Shown here: positions 1 through 8,900 of the stretch, piece after piece
Layout: each line of letters opens with the position of its first letter
Position numbering within the stretch: position 1 is the first letter of the stretch
Origin: Pseudomonadota bacterium
GTDB taxonomy: Bacteria; Pseudomonadota; Alphaproteobacteria; Rhizobiales; Beijerinckiaceae
Assembly (NCBI GenBank): GCA_023450615.1
Contig: JAEXGT010000028.1
Span: forward strand, 1-54,696
DNA length: 54,696 bases
Direction: 5' to 3'
The notes under the pieces: model-generated
The model's input: only the letters and a program-made list of their open reading frames with translations
Databases searched by the model: none
Told to the model about the DNA's origin: nothing
Made by a program: the position numbers and the translations under genes

Positions 1-604
1 CGATCCTGTCCTCGCCGGGCGTGTTCATCCAGCCGATATTGAGGCCGTTCACGCGGATGCGCCAGGGCATCAGGCTGAAGGCCGCGTTCTTGGTGAGCGT
101 CGCGAGCGCGCCCTTCGAGCCGGAATAGGCCGAGATGAAAGGCTGGCCGCCATGGGCCGACATGGACATGATGTTGACCATCGCGCCTTCGATCTTCTCG
201 CGGCGCATGATCTTGGCGGCGTCCTGCATGAGGAAGAACGGCGCGCGCACATTGACCGCGAACATGCGGTCGAAGAGTTCCGGCGACGTGTCGAAGATCG
301 TGCCGCGGTCGGTAATGCCGGCGGCGTTCACGAGCACGTCGACGCGCCCGAACGTGCTGTCGGCGCGGGCGACGACCGTGCGCGTGTCGTCCATGACGGA
401 GAGGTCGGCCCTGACGAATTCCGTGCGGCAGCCCTGCGCCGTGATGTCCCGCGCGACGGCTTCACCCTTTTCCGCATTCCGGCCGCAGATGACGAGACCG
501 GCCGCGCCCCGTTCGGCGAGCGTGCGGGCGATGGTTTCTCCCAGGCCCTGAGTGCCGCCGGTCACCACGGCGACGGCGTTTTTGAACTGGTCCGGCTGGC
601 TCAT
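1..604 (-). CDS. SDR family oxidoreductase (3' end cut by window edge)
   Basis: NAD(P)-dependent short-chain dehydrogenase/reductase; the substrate cannot be read from the sequence. The 201 visible residues hold the Rossmann glycine motif TGGTQGLG near residue 15, the NAAG motif near residue 90, and the catalytic set Ser...Tyr-x-x-x-Lys (SMSAHGG..SAYSGSK), followed by the N-G-L-N-I-G-W strand that precedes the substrate loop. The start is the ATG at 602-604 (MSQPDQFKN), which places the glycine motif at the usual distance from the N terminus. The last ~50-60 residues expected for a ~255-aa SDR lie beyond position 1. It diverges from the helicase gene across about 140 bp. The family call is secure; a specific reaction is not. 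Confidence 0.9.
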   Translation of the reverse strand, partial: MSQPDQFKNAVAVVTGGTQGLGETIARTLAERGAAGLVICGRNAEKGEAVARDITAQGCRTEFVRADLSVMDDTRTVVARADSTFGRVDVLVNAAGITDRGTIFDTSPELFDRMFAVNVRAPFFLMQDAAKIMRREKIEGAMVNIMSMSAHGGQPFISAYSGSKGALATLTKNAAFSLMPWRIRVNGLNIGWMNTPGEDRI

Positions 605-728
605 GGCGTTTCCTTTGTTGGTTGTTCCGTTGCCGCATGCTGAAGGCATCATGGGAGGAATGGCAAGCCGCGAGGCATTGAGTTCACATGCCAAATTCGC
701 CTGCGGTGGTGAAACTCTTCGCCGCCTC

Positions 729-742
729 CTATCTTAGGATAG
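729..742. promoter_or_regulatory. Short palindrome over the helicase ribosome-binding site
   Basis: The arms CTATC and GATAG flank TTAG and end one base before the helicase ATG at 744. The only Shine-Dalgarno-like sequence for that gene (AGGA, 736-739) lies inside the palindrome. It could be a protein operator or a small RNA hairpin that limits initiation. With 5-bp arms it may also be chance. Confidence 0.3.
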
Positions 743-743
743 C

Positions 744-3398
744 ATGTCCAAAGCGTCCGCATCCCTTCTTCCCAAAACCTTCCGGGACTGGTTCAAGAGC
801 CGAGGCTGGAAACCGCGCGAGCATCAGCTTGAGCTTCTCGCCAAGGCGAAGGCCGGACGCTCCGTGCTGCTCGTGGCGCCCACGGGAGCGGGCAAGACGC
901 TGGCGGGCTTCCTGCCAAGCCTCGTGGAACTGGCGGAGCGGGGACCGGGCCGGGGGACGGCCAAGGACAAGCGGGGGATTCACACCCTCTATATCTCTCC
1001 CCTGAAGGCGCTCGCCACGGATATCGCGCGCAACCTCGAGGCTCCGGTGCAGGAGATGGCTCTGCCCATCCGCATCGAGACGCGCACGGGCGACACGCCG
1101 TCCCACAAGCGCGCGCGGCAGATCGAGCGGCCTCCGGACATTCTGCTGACGACGCCTGAGCAACTGGCGCTGCTGCTCGCCCATCGCGAGGCGACGGATT
1201 TCTTCAAGGACCTGCGGCGCGTCGTCCTGGATGAGCTGCATTCACTGGTGACGTCCAAGCGGGGCGATCTGCTGTCGCTCGGGCTCGCACGGCTGATGAG
1301 CCTCGCTCCGCAGGCCACGGCGGTGGGGCTGTCGGCGACCGTGCGCAAGCCGGACGATCTGCGACGCTATCTCGTGCCGCAGGGCGCTCCTTCCACCTCC
1401 CCCTTGAGGGGGGAGGTCGCACCGGAGGTGCGGGAGGGGGTGGGAAGCGCTGCATCGATGAGCGTGGGGCTGCCACCCCACCCCAGCCTGACGGCTGGCC
1501 CTCCCCCTCAAGGGGAGGGTGAAGAGAGGAGCGCGCCCAAACTCGCCGATCTCGTCGTGGTGGAAGGCGGAGCGCAGCCCGATATCCGCATGCTCGAACT
1601 CGACGAGCGCCTGCCGCTCGCGGGTCACACGGCGTCCCTCTCGATGCCGGTGATCTATGATCTGATCAAGGATCACAAGACGACGCTCGTTTTCGTCAAC
1701 ACGCGGCTTCAGGCGGAATACACGTTTCAGGAATTGTGGAAGCTCAACGACGATGGCCTCGCCATCGCGCTCCATCACGGCTCCCTCGACGTCACGCAGC
1801 GCCGCCGCGTGGAAGAGGCGATGGCAGCGGGACGGCTGAAAGCGGTTGTGTGTACCGCGACTCTCGATCTCGGCATCGACTGGGGCGATGTGGATCTCGT
1901 GGTGAATGTCGGCGCGCCGAAAGGCGCCTCGCGCATCATGCAGCGCATCGGCCGCTCGAACCATCGCATGGACGAACCGTCGCAGGCTTATCTCGTGCCC
2001 GCCAACCGCTTCGAGATTCTGGAATGCCGCGCGGCGCTCGATGCCGTGCACGAGGCGGCGCAGGACACGCCGGATGCGCGCATCGGCGCGCTCGATGTGC
2101 TCTGCCAGCACATTCTCGGCATGGCCTGCGCCGATCCGTTCAGGCTCGAAGACCTTTATGAGGAAATACGCTCCGCTGCTCCCTATGCGGATCTGACCTG
2201 GGAGGAATACGAGGCCTGCGTCGCTTTCGTCGCGACAGGCGGTTATTCCCTGCGCGCCTATGAGCGCTTCGCCAAGATCGTGAAGGGCAATGATGGCCTG
2301 TGGCGCGTGCGCGACGGCAGGATCGCGCAGCAATATCGCCTGAATGTCGGCACCATCGTCGAATCCACCACGATCAAGGTGCGCCTCGGCAAGTCGTCGC
2401 GCGCGCGTCCCGGCAGCGTTTTGCCGCGCGGGCGCCTGCTCGGCGAGATCGAGGAATATTTCGCCGAGACGCTGACGCCCGGCGACACCTTTCTGTTCGC
2501 TGGCGAGGTGCTGCGGTTCGAAGGCATCGCGGAGGACGAGGTGCTGGTCACCCGCGCGGCCTCCGGCACGGACCCGATGATCCCGTCCTACGAGGGTGGC
2601 AAGTTCCCGCTTTCTACCTTTCTCGCCGCCCGTGTGCGCGAAATTCTCGCCGATCCCTTCGAGTGGGACCGGCTGCCGCCGCAGATGACGGAATGGCTGT
2701 TGCAGCAGCGCCGCCGCTCCATCGTGCCGGGCGCGCGCGATCTACTCGTGGAGACATTTCCGCGCGGCAACCGCTTCTACATGACCTGCTTTCCCTTCGA
2801 GGGACGGCTCGCGCATCAGACGCTCGGCATGCTGCTCACGCGGCGGCTGGAGCGCGCGAAGCTGAAGCCCCTCGGTTTCGTCGCCAACGATTACGGCATT
2901 GCCGTCTATGCTTCGAGCGACATCGCCGCGCGGGCGGCGCGCGATCCCGGCTTTCTGGATGAGTTGTTCTCGGAGGACATGCTCGGCGACGATCTGGAGG
3001 ATTGGCTTGCGGAATCCGCGCTCATGAAGCGCACCTTCCGCCAATGCGCCGTGATCGCCGGGCTGATCGAGCGCAAGTTTCCGGGGGAGAAGAAGACCGG
3101 CAGGCAGGTCACGATCTCCACCGATCTCGTCTATGACGTGCTGCGCAAGCACGAGCCGGATCACGTGCTGCTGCGCGCCGCGCGGGCGGATGCGGCAACT
3201 GGACTCCTGGACGTGAAGCGCCTCGGCATGATGCTTGAGCGCATCCGGGGGCGAATCATCCACAAGCCGCTCGACCGGGTTTCTCCTTTGAGCGTGTCCG
3301 TCATGCTGGAGATCGGCCGCGAGCGCGTCTATAGCGACAATGCGGACGAGATTCTGGCCGAGGCGGAAGCAGCGCTTCTCGACGAGGCTTTGGCGTGA
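744..3398 (+). CDS. Ligase-associated DNA damage response DEXH-box helicase (Lhr-like)
   Basis: An 884-aa superfamily 2 helicase of the Lhr family, the type found with an ATP-dependent DNA ligase, an exonuclease and PdeM in bacterial repair clusters. Visible motifs: Walker A APTGAGKT (~residue 45), motif II DELH (~163), motif III SAT (~198), motif IV VFVNT, and the motif VI region QRIGRSNHR (~395), followed by the long Lhr-type winged-helix and C-terminal core. The start is the ATG at 744, with a weak AGGA upstream. The next gene, pdeM, overlaps its stop (GTGA), so the two are probably co-translated. Odd: residues ~215-262, between motif III and the second RecA domain, are low-complexity and encoded by a palindromic repeat (see 1389-1532). 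The ligase and exonuclease partners are not adjacent here. Confidence 0.93.
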   Translation: MSKASASLLPKTFRDWFKSRGWKPREHQLELLAKAKAGRSVLLVAPTGAGKTLAGFLPSLVELAERGPGRGTAKDKRGIHTLYISPLKALATDIARNLEAPVQEMALPIRIETRTGDTPSHKRARQIERPPDILLTTPEQLALLLAHREATDFFKDLRRVVLDELHSLVTSKRGDLLSLGLARLMSLAPQATAVGLSATVRKPDDLRRYLVPQGAPSTSPLRGEVAPEVREGVGSAASMSVGLPPHPSLTAGPPPQGEGEERSAPKLADLVVVEGGAQPDIRMLELDERLPLAGHTASLSMPVIYDLIKDHKTTLVFVNTRLQAEYTFQELWKLNDDGLAIALHHGSLDVTQRRRVEEAMAAGRLKAVVCTATLDLGIDWGDVDLVVNVGAPKGASRIMQRIGRSNHRMDEPSQAYLVPANRFEILECRAALDAVHEAAQDTPDARIGALDVLCQHILGMACADPFRLEDLYEEIRSAAPYADLTWEEYEACVAFVATGGYSLRAYERFAKIVKGNDGLWRVRDGRIAQQYRLNVGTIVESTTIKVRLGKSSRARPGSVLPRGRLLGEIEEYFAETLTPGDTFLFAGEVLRFEGIAEDEVLVTRAASGTDPMIPSYEGGKFPLSTFLAARVREILADPFEWDRLPPQMTEWLLQQRRRSIVPGARDLLVETFPRGNRFYMTCFPFEGRLAHQTLGMLLTRRLERAKLKPLGFVANDYGIAVYASSDIAARAARDPGFLDELFSEDMLGDDLEDWLAESALMKRTFRQCAVIAGLIERKFPGEKKTGRQVTISTDLVYDVLRKHEPDHVLLRAARADAATGLLDVKRLGMMLERIRGRIIHKPLDRVSPLSVSVMLEIGRERVYSDNADEILAEAEAALLDEALA
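1389..1532. repeat. Dispersed palindromic element inserted in-frame in the helicase gene
   Basis: About 140 bp bounded by two related arms in inverted orientation, each itself palindromic: CCTCCCCCTTGAGGGGGGAGG at the left (~1397-1416) and CCCTCCCCCTCAAGGGGAGGG at the right (~1499-1519). Between them is a GC-rich segment. The length and frame preserve the reading frame, so the repeat adds ~48 residues rich in Pro, Gly, Ser and Glu to the helicase. Similar CTCCCC..GGGGAG elements are frequent between genes in Hyphomicrobiales. Boundaries are approximate. Confidence 0.72.
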
Positions 3399-4096
3399 CG
3401 GCATTGCGGAAGAACAAAGAGACAGCGCACGAAATCGAGCTGGCGGGGCAGCTCGCCCTGTTGGACGTGTCGGGAGGACTATACCTGCCCGCGCACGATG
3501 CGCTGCTCGTGGCCGATCTTCATTTCGAGAAGGGTTCCTCCTTCGCTCGCCGCGGCATGATGCTGCCGCCCTACGACACGCGGGAAACGCTGAGCGCCTT
3601 GTCCGATGTGGTGGCGCGCTTCAACCCGCGCGCGGTTATCGCCCTCGGGGACAGCTTTCACGATATCGGCGGGCCGGACAGGCTCGGCGATGAAGAGCGC
3701 TCGACGCTGAGAGGTGTTCAGGCCGGGCGCGAGTGGATCTGGGTCACGGGCAATCACGACCGCATCCTGCCGGACAGCATCGGCGGTCAGGTCGTGGAAG
3801 AGATGCGGCTCGGCTCCCTCACTCTGCGCCACGAGCCGGAGGCGGGCGCGCAGACGGAGATCGCGGGTCACCTGCATCCGGTCGGCAAGGTGGTGATGCG
3901 CGGCCGCGCCACGCGCCGCCGCTGCTTCCTCACCGACGGCAAGCGCTGCGTGATGCCCGCCCTCGGCGCTTATGCAGGCGGCCTCAATGCCTGCGACGCC
4001 GCCTTCAAGCCGCTCTTCCCGAAAGGCTTCACGGCGCATCTCATCGGCACGGAACGCATCTTCGCCATCGCGAAGTCGATGCTGTGCAGGGATTGA
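3395..4096 (+). CDS. pdeM: Ligase-associated DNA damage response endonuclease PdeM
   Basis: A 233-aa calcineurin-like metallophosphoesterase acting as a DNA nuclease in the ligase-associated repair group. Metal-binding motifs are in family order: D-x-H in VADLHFEKG (~residue 42), GD in ALGDSFHD (~89), GNHD in VTGNHDRI (~120), and GHLHP (~165). The start is GTG at 3395, overlapping the helicase stop in GTGA. The coupling and the known association of this family with the helicase support a joint role in DNA end or strand-break processing. The downstream gene is convergent, so the unit is only two genes as seen here. Confidence 0.9.
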   Translation: MTALRKNKETAHEIELAGQLALLDVSGGLYLPAHDALLVADLHFEKGSSFARRGMMLPPYDTRETLSALSDVVARFNPRAVIALGDSFHDIGGPDRLGDEERSTLRGVQAGREWIWVTGNHDRILPDSIGGQVVEEMRLGSLTLRHEPEAGAQTEIAGHLHPVGKVVMRGRATRRRCFLTDGKRCVMPALGAYAGGLNACDAAFKPLFPKGFTAHLIGTERIFAIAKSMLCRD

Positions 4097-4133
4097 TGGT
4101 GGAGGGTGAGGGAATAAGCCAGCCCGTGCCGCT

Positions 4134-4155
4134 GCGCGGCGGCAGAACGCCGCGC
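4134..4155. terminator. GC hairpin between convergent genes
   Basis: The perfect 8-bp stem GCGCGGCG/CGCCGCGC closes a 6-base loop in the 108-bp gap between pdeM (+) and the TIGR02186 gene (-). There is no T tract on either side, so intrinsic termination is only possible. Confidence 0.35.
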
Positions 4156-4204
4156 TCGTCGGTTCGGGTCGCAGAAAGAAACCCGGTCATGACAGGAAGG
4201 CGCG

Positions 4205-4969
4205 CTAGTCCCGCCTGAAGATCATGTTGGCGAGCCAGCCGAAGAAGATCGCGATCAGTGCGGTGGCGAGGCCGTACAACAGGGACCAGTCGCGCGCCAA
4301 CTCGCCGACCTGCTCCTCGAAGCCCGTCTTGACCAGCTCGAAATGGGTGATCGTGCTGGCGAGGATCACCGTATCGGCGAACAGGGTCACCTCCACATCG
4401 TATTCGCCCGGCGGGGCCGTGGCGGGGAGGGGGATGCTCGCGCGGAAGATGTCCGGGGTCAGGAAGGTCACGCCGCGCTCGTCTTCGAGATAAAGGCCCT
4501 CTTGTGCCTTCAGGCGATAGAGCGCCTCGCGAAATTGCCGGTCCGCGCCCTCGCCGCGCTCGTTGGTGAGGGTGGGAGAGTTGATGATCGCCTGCAGGCC
4601 GACCCTCTGGCGCTGGCGCAGCTGGGGGCTGGTGATCTCGTCGATGGGCCGCGAGGTCAGCACGCTCAGATAGGCCGGAGCCTGGGGGAACTTCTGCTGC
4701 TCCTGATTGATCCAGACCGGGCCGAAGCGCTCCCGCTCGCGCACCACCAGGAACTGGCGCGGGCCGCGAACGGTGACGACCACGTCGTAATTCGTGGCGC
4801 GGGCGACGGTCTGCGCATCGCGCTCGATGGCGCCGAACACGGCGATGGATGTGCCGGTATAGTTCGAGTTGATGAGAACGCGATGGTTCGAGAGGGACGT
4901 GATCAGGGTCTCCGCCGAGGCGGAGCCGATGGAGGCCAGCGCGATCAGGAGAAGCCAGAGCGATCTCAC
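4205..4969 (-). CDS. TIGR02186 / Alph_Pro_TM family membrane-anchored protein
   Basis: A 254-aa protein of an alphaproteobacterial family of unknown biochemical function. It has an N-terminal signal peptide ending near ASIGSASA-E, a periplasmic beta-rich domain (residues ~20-225) beginning with the typical TLITSLSNHRVLI strand, and a single C-terminal membrane helix (LLYGLATALIAIFFGWLANMIF) followed by a short basic tail. I chose the GTG at 4969 because it overlaps the TSUP stop codon (AGTGA), gives a clean signal peptide and leaves the upstream gene intact. The tight pairing suggests it acts with the TSUP transporter, for example as a periplasmic accessory; that is inference. Confidence 0.85.
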   Translation of the reverse strand: MRSLWLLLIALASIGSASAETLITSLSNHRVLINSNYTGTSIAVFGAIERDAQTVARATNYDVVVTVRGPRQFLVVRERERFGPVWINQEQQKFPQAPAYLSVLTSRPIDEITSPQLRQRQRVGLQAIINSPTLTNERGEGADRQFREALYRLKAQEGLYLEDERGVTFLTPDIFRASIPLPATAPPGEYDVEVTLFADTVILASTITHFELVKTGFEEQVGELARDWSLLYGLATALIAIFFGWLANMIFRRD

Positions 4970-5895
4970 TGGCGCGACTCCTGCACGGTGATCGAGAAGG
5001 GCTCCTGCGGTTTCACGACGAGTTCGAGGGCAAAGCGCAGGCCCACCGCCAGCAGCAGGATGGCCAGCAGAAAGCGGAACAGCTCCGCCCTCAGGTGACG
5101 GCCCATGCGCGAGCCGAACTGCGCGCCGAACACGCCGCCGACGATCAGCAGGATCGCCAGCACCATGTCCACCGCCTGGTTCGTCACGGCGTGAAGAATG
5201 AGAGCGACGAGAGTCGTGCACACGATCTGGAACTGCGAGGTTCCCACCACGACGGTCGTTGGAACGCGGAAGATGTAGAGCAGCGCCGGCACCACGATGA
5301 AGCCGCCGCCGATGCCCAGCAGAGCGCCCGCGAAGCCGATGAAGAGCGAGAGCAGCAGGATCGGGATCACGCTCACATAGAGCTTGGAGCGATAAAAGCG
5401 CATGCGCAGGGGCCAGCCGAGATAGGAGGCGTGCTCGCCCGCCTGCCGCCGCAGGCGCACGGTGCCGCCTTTGCGCTTCGTCCAGAATTCCCGGATGCTT
5501 TCCTTCAGCATCAGGCTTCCGACCACGGTAAAGAGCGTGACGTAGGACACGACGATGACGAGGTCGAGCTGGCCCGCCCGCCGGGCCGCGGCGAAGAACC
5601 AGACGCCGAGGGCCGAGCCGACAAAGCCGCCTGCCACAAGGATGGCGCCGAGCTTGTGATCGAGGGCATTGCGCCGGATCGCGCCGAGCACGCTGGTGGT
5701 GGAGGAGGCGACGATCTGGGCCGATTGGGTGGCGACCGCCACGGCCGGAGGAATGCCGAGGAAGATGAGGAGCGGGGTCATCAGGAACCCGCCGCCGATG
5801 CCGAAGAGACCTGAGATGAACCCGACCGCGGCACCCATCCCCAGGATGAGCAGAACGCTCACAGGCATTTCAGCGATCGGGAGATAAATTTGCAA
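4966..5895 (-). CDS. Sulfite exporter TauE/SafE (TSUP) family transporter
   Basis: A 309-aa inner-membrane protein of the TSUP family, whose members move sulfite, sulfonates or other small organic anions. The family's duplicated signature is visible: GLFGIGGGFLMTPLL near residue 30 and ALLGIGGGFIVVPALL near residue 200, with about 8 hydrophobic segments and a polar loop at ~120-165. The start appears to be TTG at 5895, with AAGGGG nine bases upstream; an ATG at 5868 is the alternative. Its stop overlaps the start of the TIGR02186 gene, indicating translational coupling. The substrate is not known. Confidence 0.9.
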   Translation of the reverse strand: MQIYLPIAEMPVSVLLILGMGAAVGFISGLFGIGGGFLMTPLLIFLGIPPAVAVATQSAQIVASSTTSVLGAIRRNALDHKLGAILVAGGFVGSALGVWFFAAARRAGQLDLVIVVSYVTLFTVVGSLMLKESIREFWTKRKGGTVRLRRQAGEHASYLGWPLRMRFYRSKLYVSVIPILLLSLFIGFAGALLGIGGGFIVVPALLYIFRVPTTVVVGTSQFQIVCTTLVALILHAVTNQAVDMVLAILLIVGGVFGAQFGSRMGRHLRAELFRFLLAILLLAVGLRFALELVVKPQEPFSITVQESRQ

Positions 5896-5998
5896 TCCGG
5901 ATCCCCTTGGCCGGTGCAGCCACGGTTGGGTTACAGCGATGTGCGGAGCGGTGTAATGGACAAGCGATGAACGTAGGCTGACCGCTTTGGTTCATCGG

Positions 5999-8900
5999 TC
6001 AGCTCCGGTTCTCATGGGGCCGGCCAAGGGCCGCCGTCCGCCCGCTCGCAGGCGCGGGCGCTTCGTTGGCGATGGGGTCGACGGGGCGGGGACGCCAATG
6101 CTCGATGGCGGCCCGAATGTTCTTCAATTCCGCAGCGCTCAGGCGTGCCGCCAGCTCGTCGCGCTTCCTGGCGGCGTCCGCATCGCCCTGCGTGGCGGCG
6201 AGGGCGAACCACTTGTAGGCATTGGCCGGATCGGCCTTGGCGCCGATGCCGCGGGCGAGCAGAACGCCCATGTTGAACTGGCTGTCCTTGAGGCCGGCCT
6301 CGGCGGCCTCGCTGTACCAGCGCAGGGCAATTGCGTAATCGGGCTTGCCGGTCGAGCCGGAAGCGAGAAGCGTGGCGAGGTTGTGCATGGCGCGGATGTT
6401 GCCGCCCTGCGCCGCCCGCTCGTACCACATGGCCGCCTGCTTGGGATCGCGCGGCGTGCCGATGCCCTTCTCCAGGATCATGGCGAGCCTTTCCTGGGCC
6501 AGCGGCAATCCGGCCTGGGCGGCGCGCTCATAGAAATGGATGGCGAGCGTCATGTCCTGCGGAATGTCGCGGCCTTCGGCGGCGCGGGCCGCGATGTCGT
6601 AGATCGCCGTGGCGTCGCCGGCCTGAGCGGCCTGACGGAGCGCGGCTGGAACGAGGGCGGGGATCTCACCCACCGTCGCGGGATCGACGAGGAATTTCGG
6701 AGCGACGACCGTGATCGGCGCGGCTGGCGCCGCAAGGCTCGACGGCTGGAACAGGTCCGTCCTGTCGGACGGCGCGGAAATGCTGCCCGTCTGCGCCGCT
6801 TCCTCGGGAGACGCGGCCTCGGCGAGGGGCACAGGGGAGGCTTCCGGGGCCGTGCCGGATTCGAGCAGCGTGAGCGGGGAGGGGACGAGTCCGCTGGACA
6901 TGACCTGCGCCGTTCCCGTCGCCAGGATCACGAGGCCGAGGCCGATGAGCAGCGAGCGGCGGTGCGCGTCGAGCCGTCTGCGGATGCGCTCCATGAGGGA
7001 GGCGGGAGACTCGGTTGAGGCTTCATCTTCCGTGTCGATGATCTCGATGGGATCGGCCGCTTCCTCTTGCGCGTCGTGAGAGAGGGCCGTCGCAGGGTCG
7101 GCCTTGTCCGCCTGCGCGGCGCGGCGGGCCGCCGCGATGAAGCCTGCCCGCACGGTGCCGAGTTCCGCTTCGTCGATGGCGGGGACGCTCACGGCGATCT
7201 CGGACGTCTTCTCCGCATCGTCGGGACGCGCGGTGGAAACCTCTTCGATCTGGGACAGGGTGGCCGCGTGAAGGCGGCGCACGGCGGCCTCAAGCCTGTC
7301 TTCCGGAGGCAGCCGCTCCGGCGGCGCGCTGAGGATCGCTTGGGAAATCGGGCCGGATTGCTGCGCCGCCGCGCTCTGCTCGGGGAAGCGGGAGATGAGC
7401 GTTTCCAGGGCGCCGTGAACGGCGCGCAGGGTTTCCTGGGTTTTCTTGTCGGCGCGGCTCTGCAGGGCCTTCAGTTCCACGAAGCCCTGCTTCAGGGCAT
7501 CGAGATCGCCCGCATCCGGAAGGTTCGGTTGCAGATCCTTCAGCGCCGCCTTCGCCGCGCGCTCCGCGATGTCGGCGGCGTCGTTCTGAAGATTGCGCAG
7601 ATGGCTTGTGGTTTCCTCAAGCACCTTCTGCAAGGGCTCGTCGGATTTCTGCGCCAGCCGTTCCGCGAGCGAGGCGATCTGCTGTTCAAGGGCGTCGAGG
7701 CTCAAGGGCTTGAGCGGAACGCGGTCGAGCTTCTCGTCGATATTGCGCAGCATGTGCTGCATCGACGAAGTGTCCGCCTGCTGGCCGAGGTTCTGGCCGA
7801 GATTCTGACCGACCTGGCGCAGCTCCTCCTCGATCCTGTCGAAGCGTTTCATCAGCGGCTCCTGCGAGGGAGCCTCCTTGTCGGCTACCGCCTGAACCTG
7901 CGCGGAGAGGCGCTCGATCATGGTGTTGAGCGCATCGTTCTGCTGGAACCGGCTTTCCGAGAGCGTCGCCATGCGCTCGGTCAGGAGCGCCAGCTGATCG
8001 GTGACCGGGTCGAGATCCACCGGCTCCGCGGCGGGACGGCTCACCAGGGCCGTGAGATCGCGGCTCATGCGGTCGAGCCGCGCCGGCACGTCGCTCTGTT
8101 CCTGCGCGGTGACGGTCTTGTTCAGGGCCGCGCAGACATTTTCGAGGGAGGTCTTGAGGGCGGAGAAGTCGTTGCGCCCGACCTGATGGATGCGCAGGTC
8201 GGCGATCTGGCGGCCGAGGGTGGTCACCTCTTCCGTCAGGCGCTCGATCTGGCGCGGCTCCGCGCGGTTGGCGAGGTCGTGGCGCATGTCCACGATCTGG
8301 CTGCTGAGGAAGTCGATCACCGTGCGGTCGATGCCGGTCTCGGCCAGATGTTCGATCCTGGCCTTCAGCCGATCGATCTCGTCGCCGATGCGCCCATGCA
8401 GGCCCTCGTTCAGGTCCTCGGAGAGAGACTGGATCTGGCGGTAAACCGCCGCCGTGGACTGGGCGAGGATCAACAGATCCTTGCTGGCGGCGCCTTGGCC
8501 CATATCCTTGGCGATGTCCTTGAGGACATTGTCGAGGGAGGAAATTTCATCGTGCGTTGCGAGGTTCGCCATGCTCGCGCGCAGCTGCTCGATCTCGGCG
8601 CTGATCGCGCCGATGGCGGGCATCCAGCTCTTGTCCGGCTGGCGCTCGGTCACGGCCTGGCGCTCGACCGAGTCGAGGCGGCCCTTCAAGGTGGAGAGAG
8701 CCTGGGAGAGGGCGGTGGCCATGCGGTCCTGGTGATCCGCCGAGGCGCGGGCCGTCTCGTTCAGGCGCTCCTCGGTCTGCTCGATCCAGCTCGCCATGGA
8801 TTCGAGGGCGATGGCGGTGCGGGAGGCATGGTCCTGGGTCTGGCGCTCGGTCTCGGCGGACACGGCCGTCATCAGGGCCTCGAAGGTCCGCTCCAGGTCG

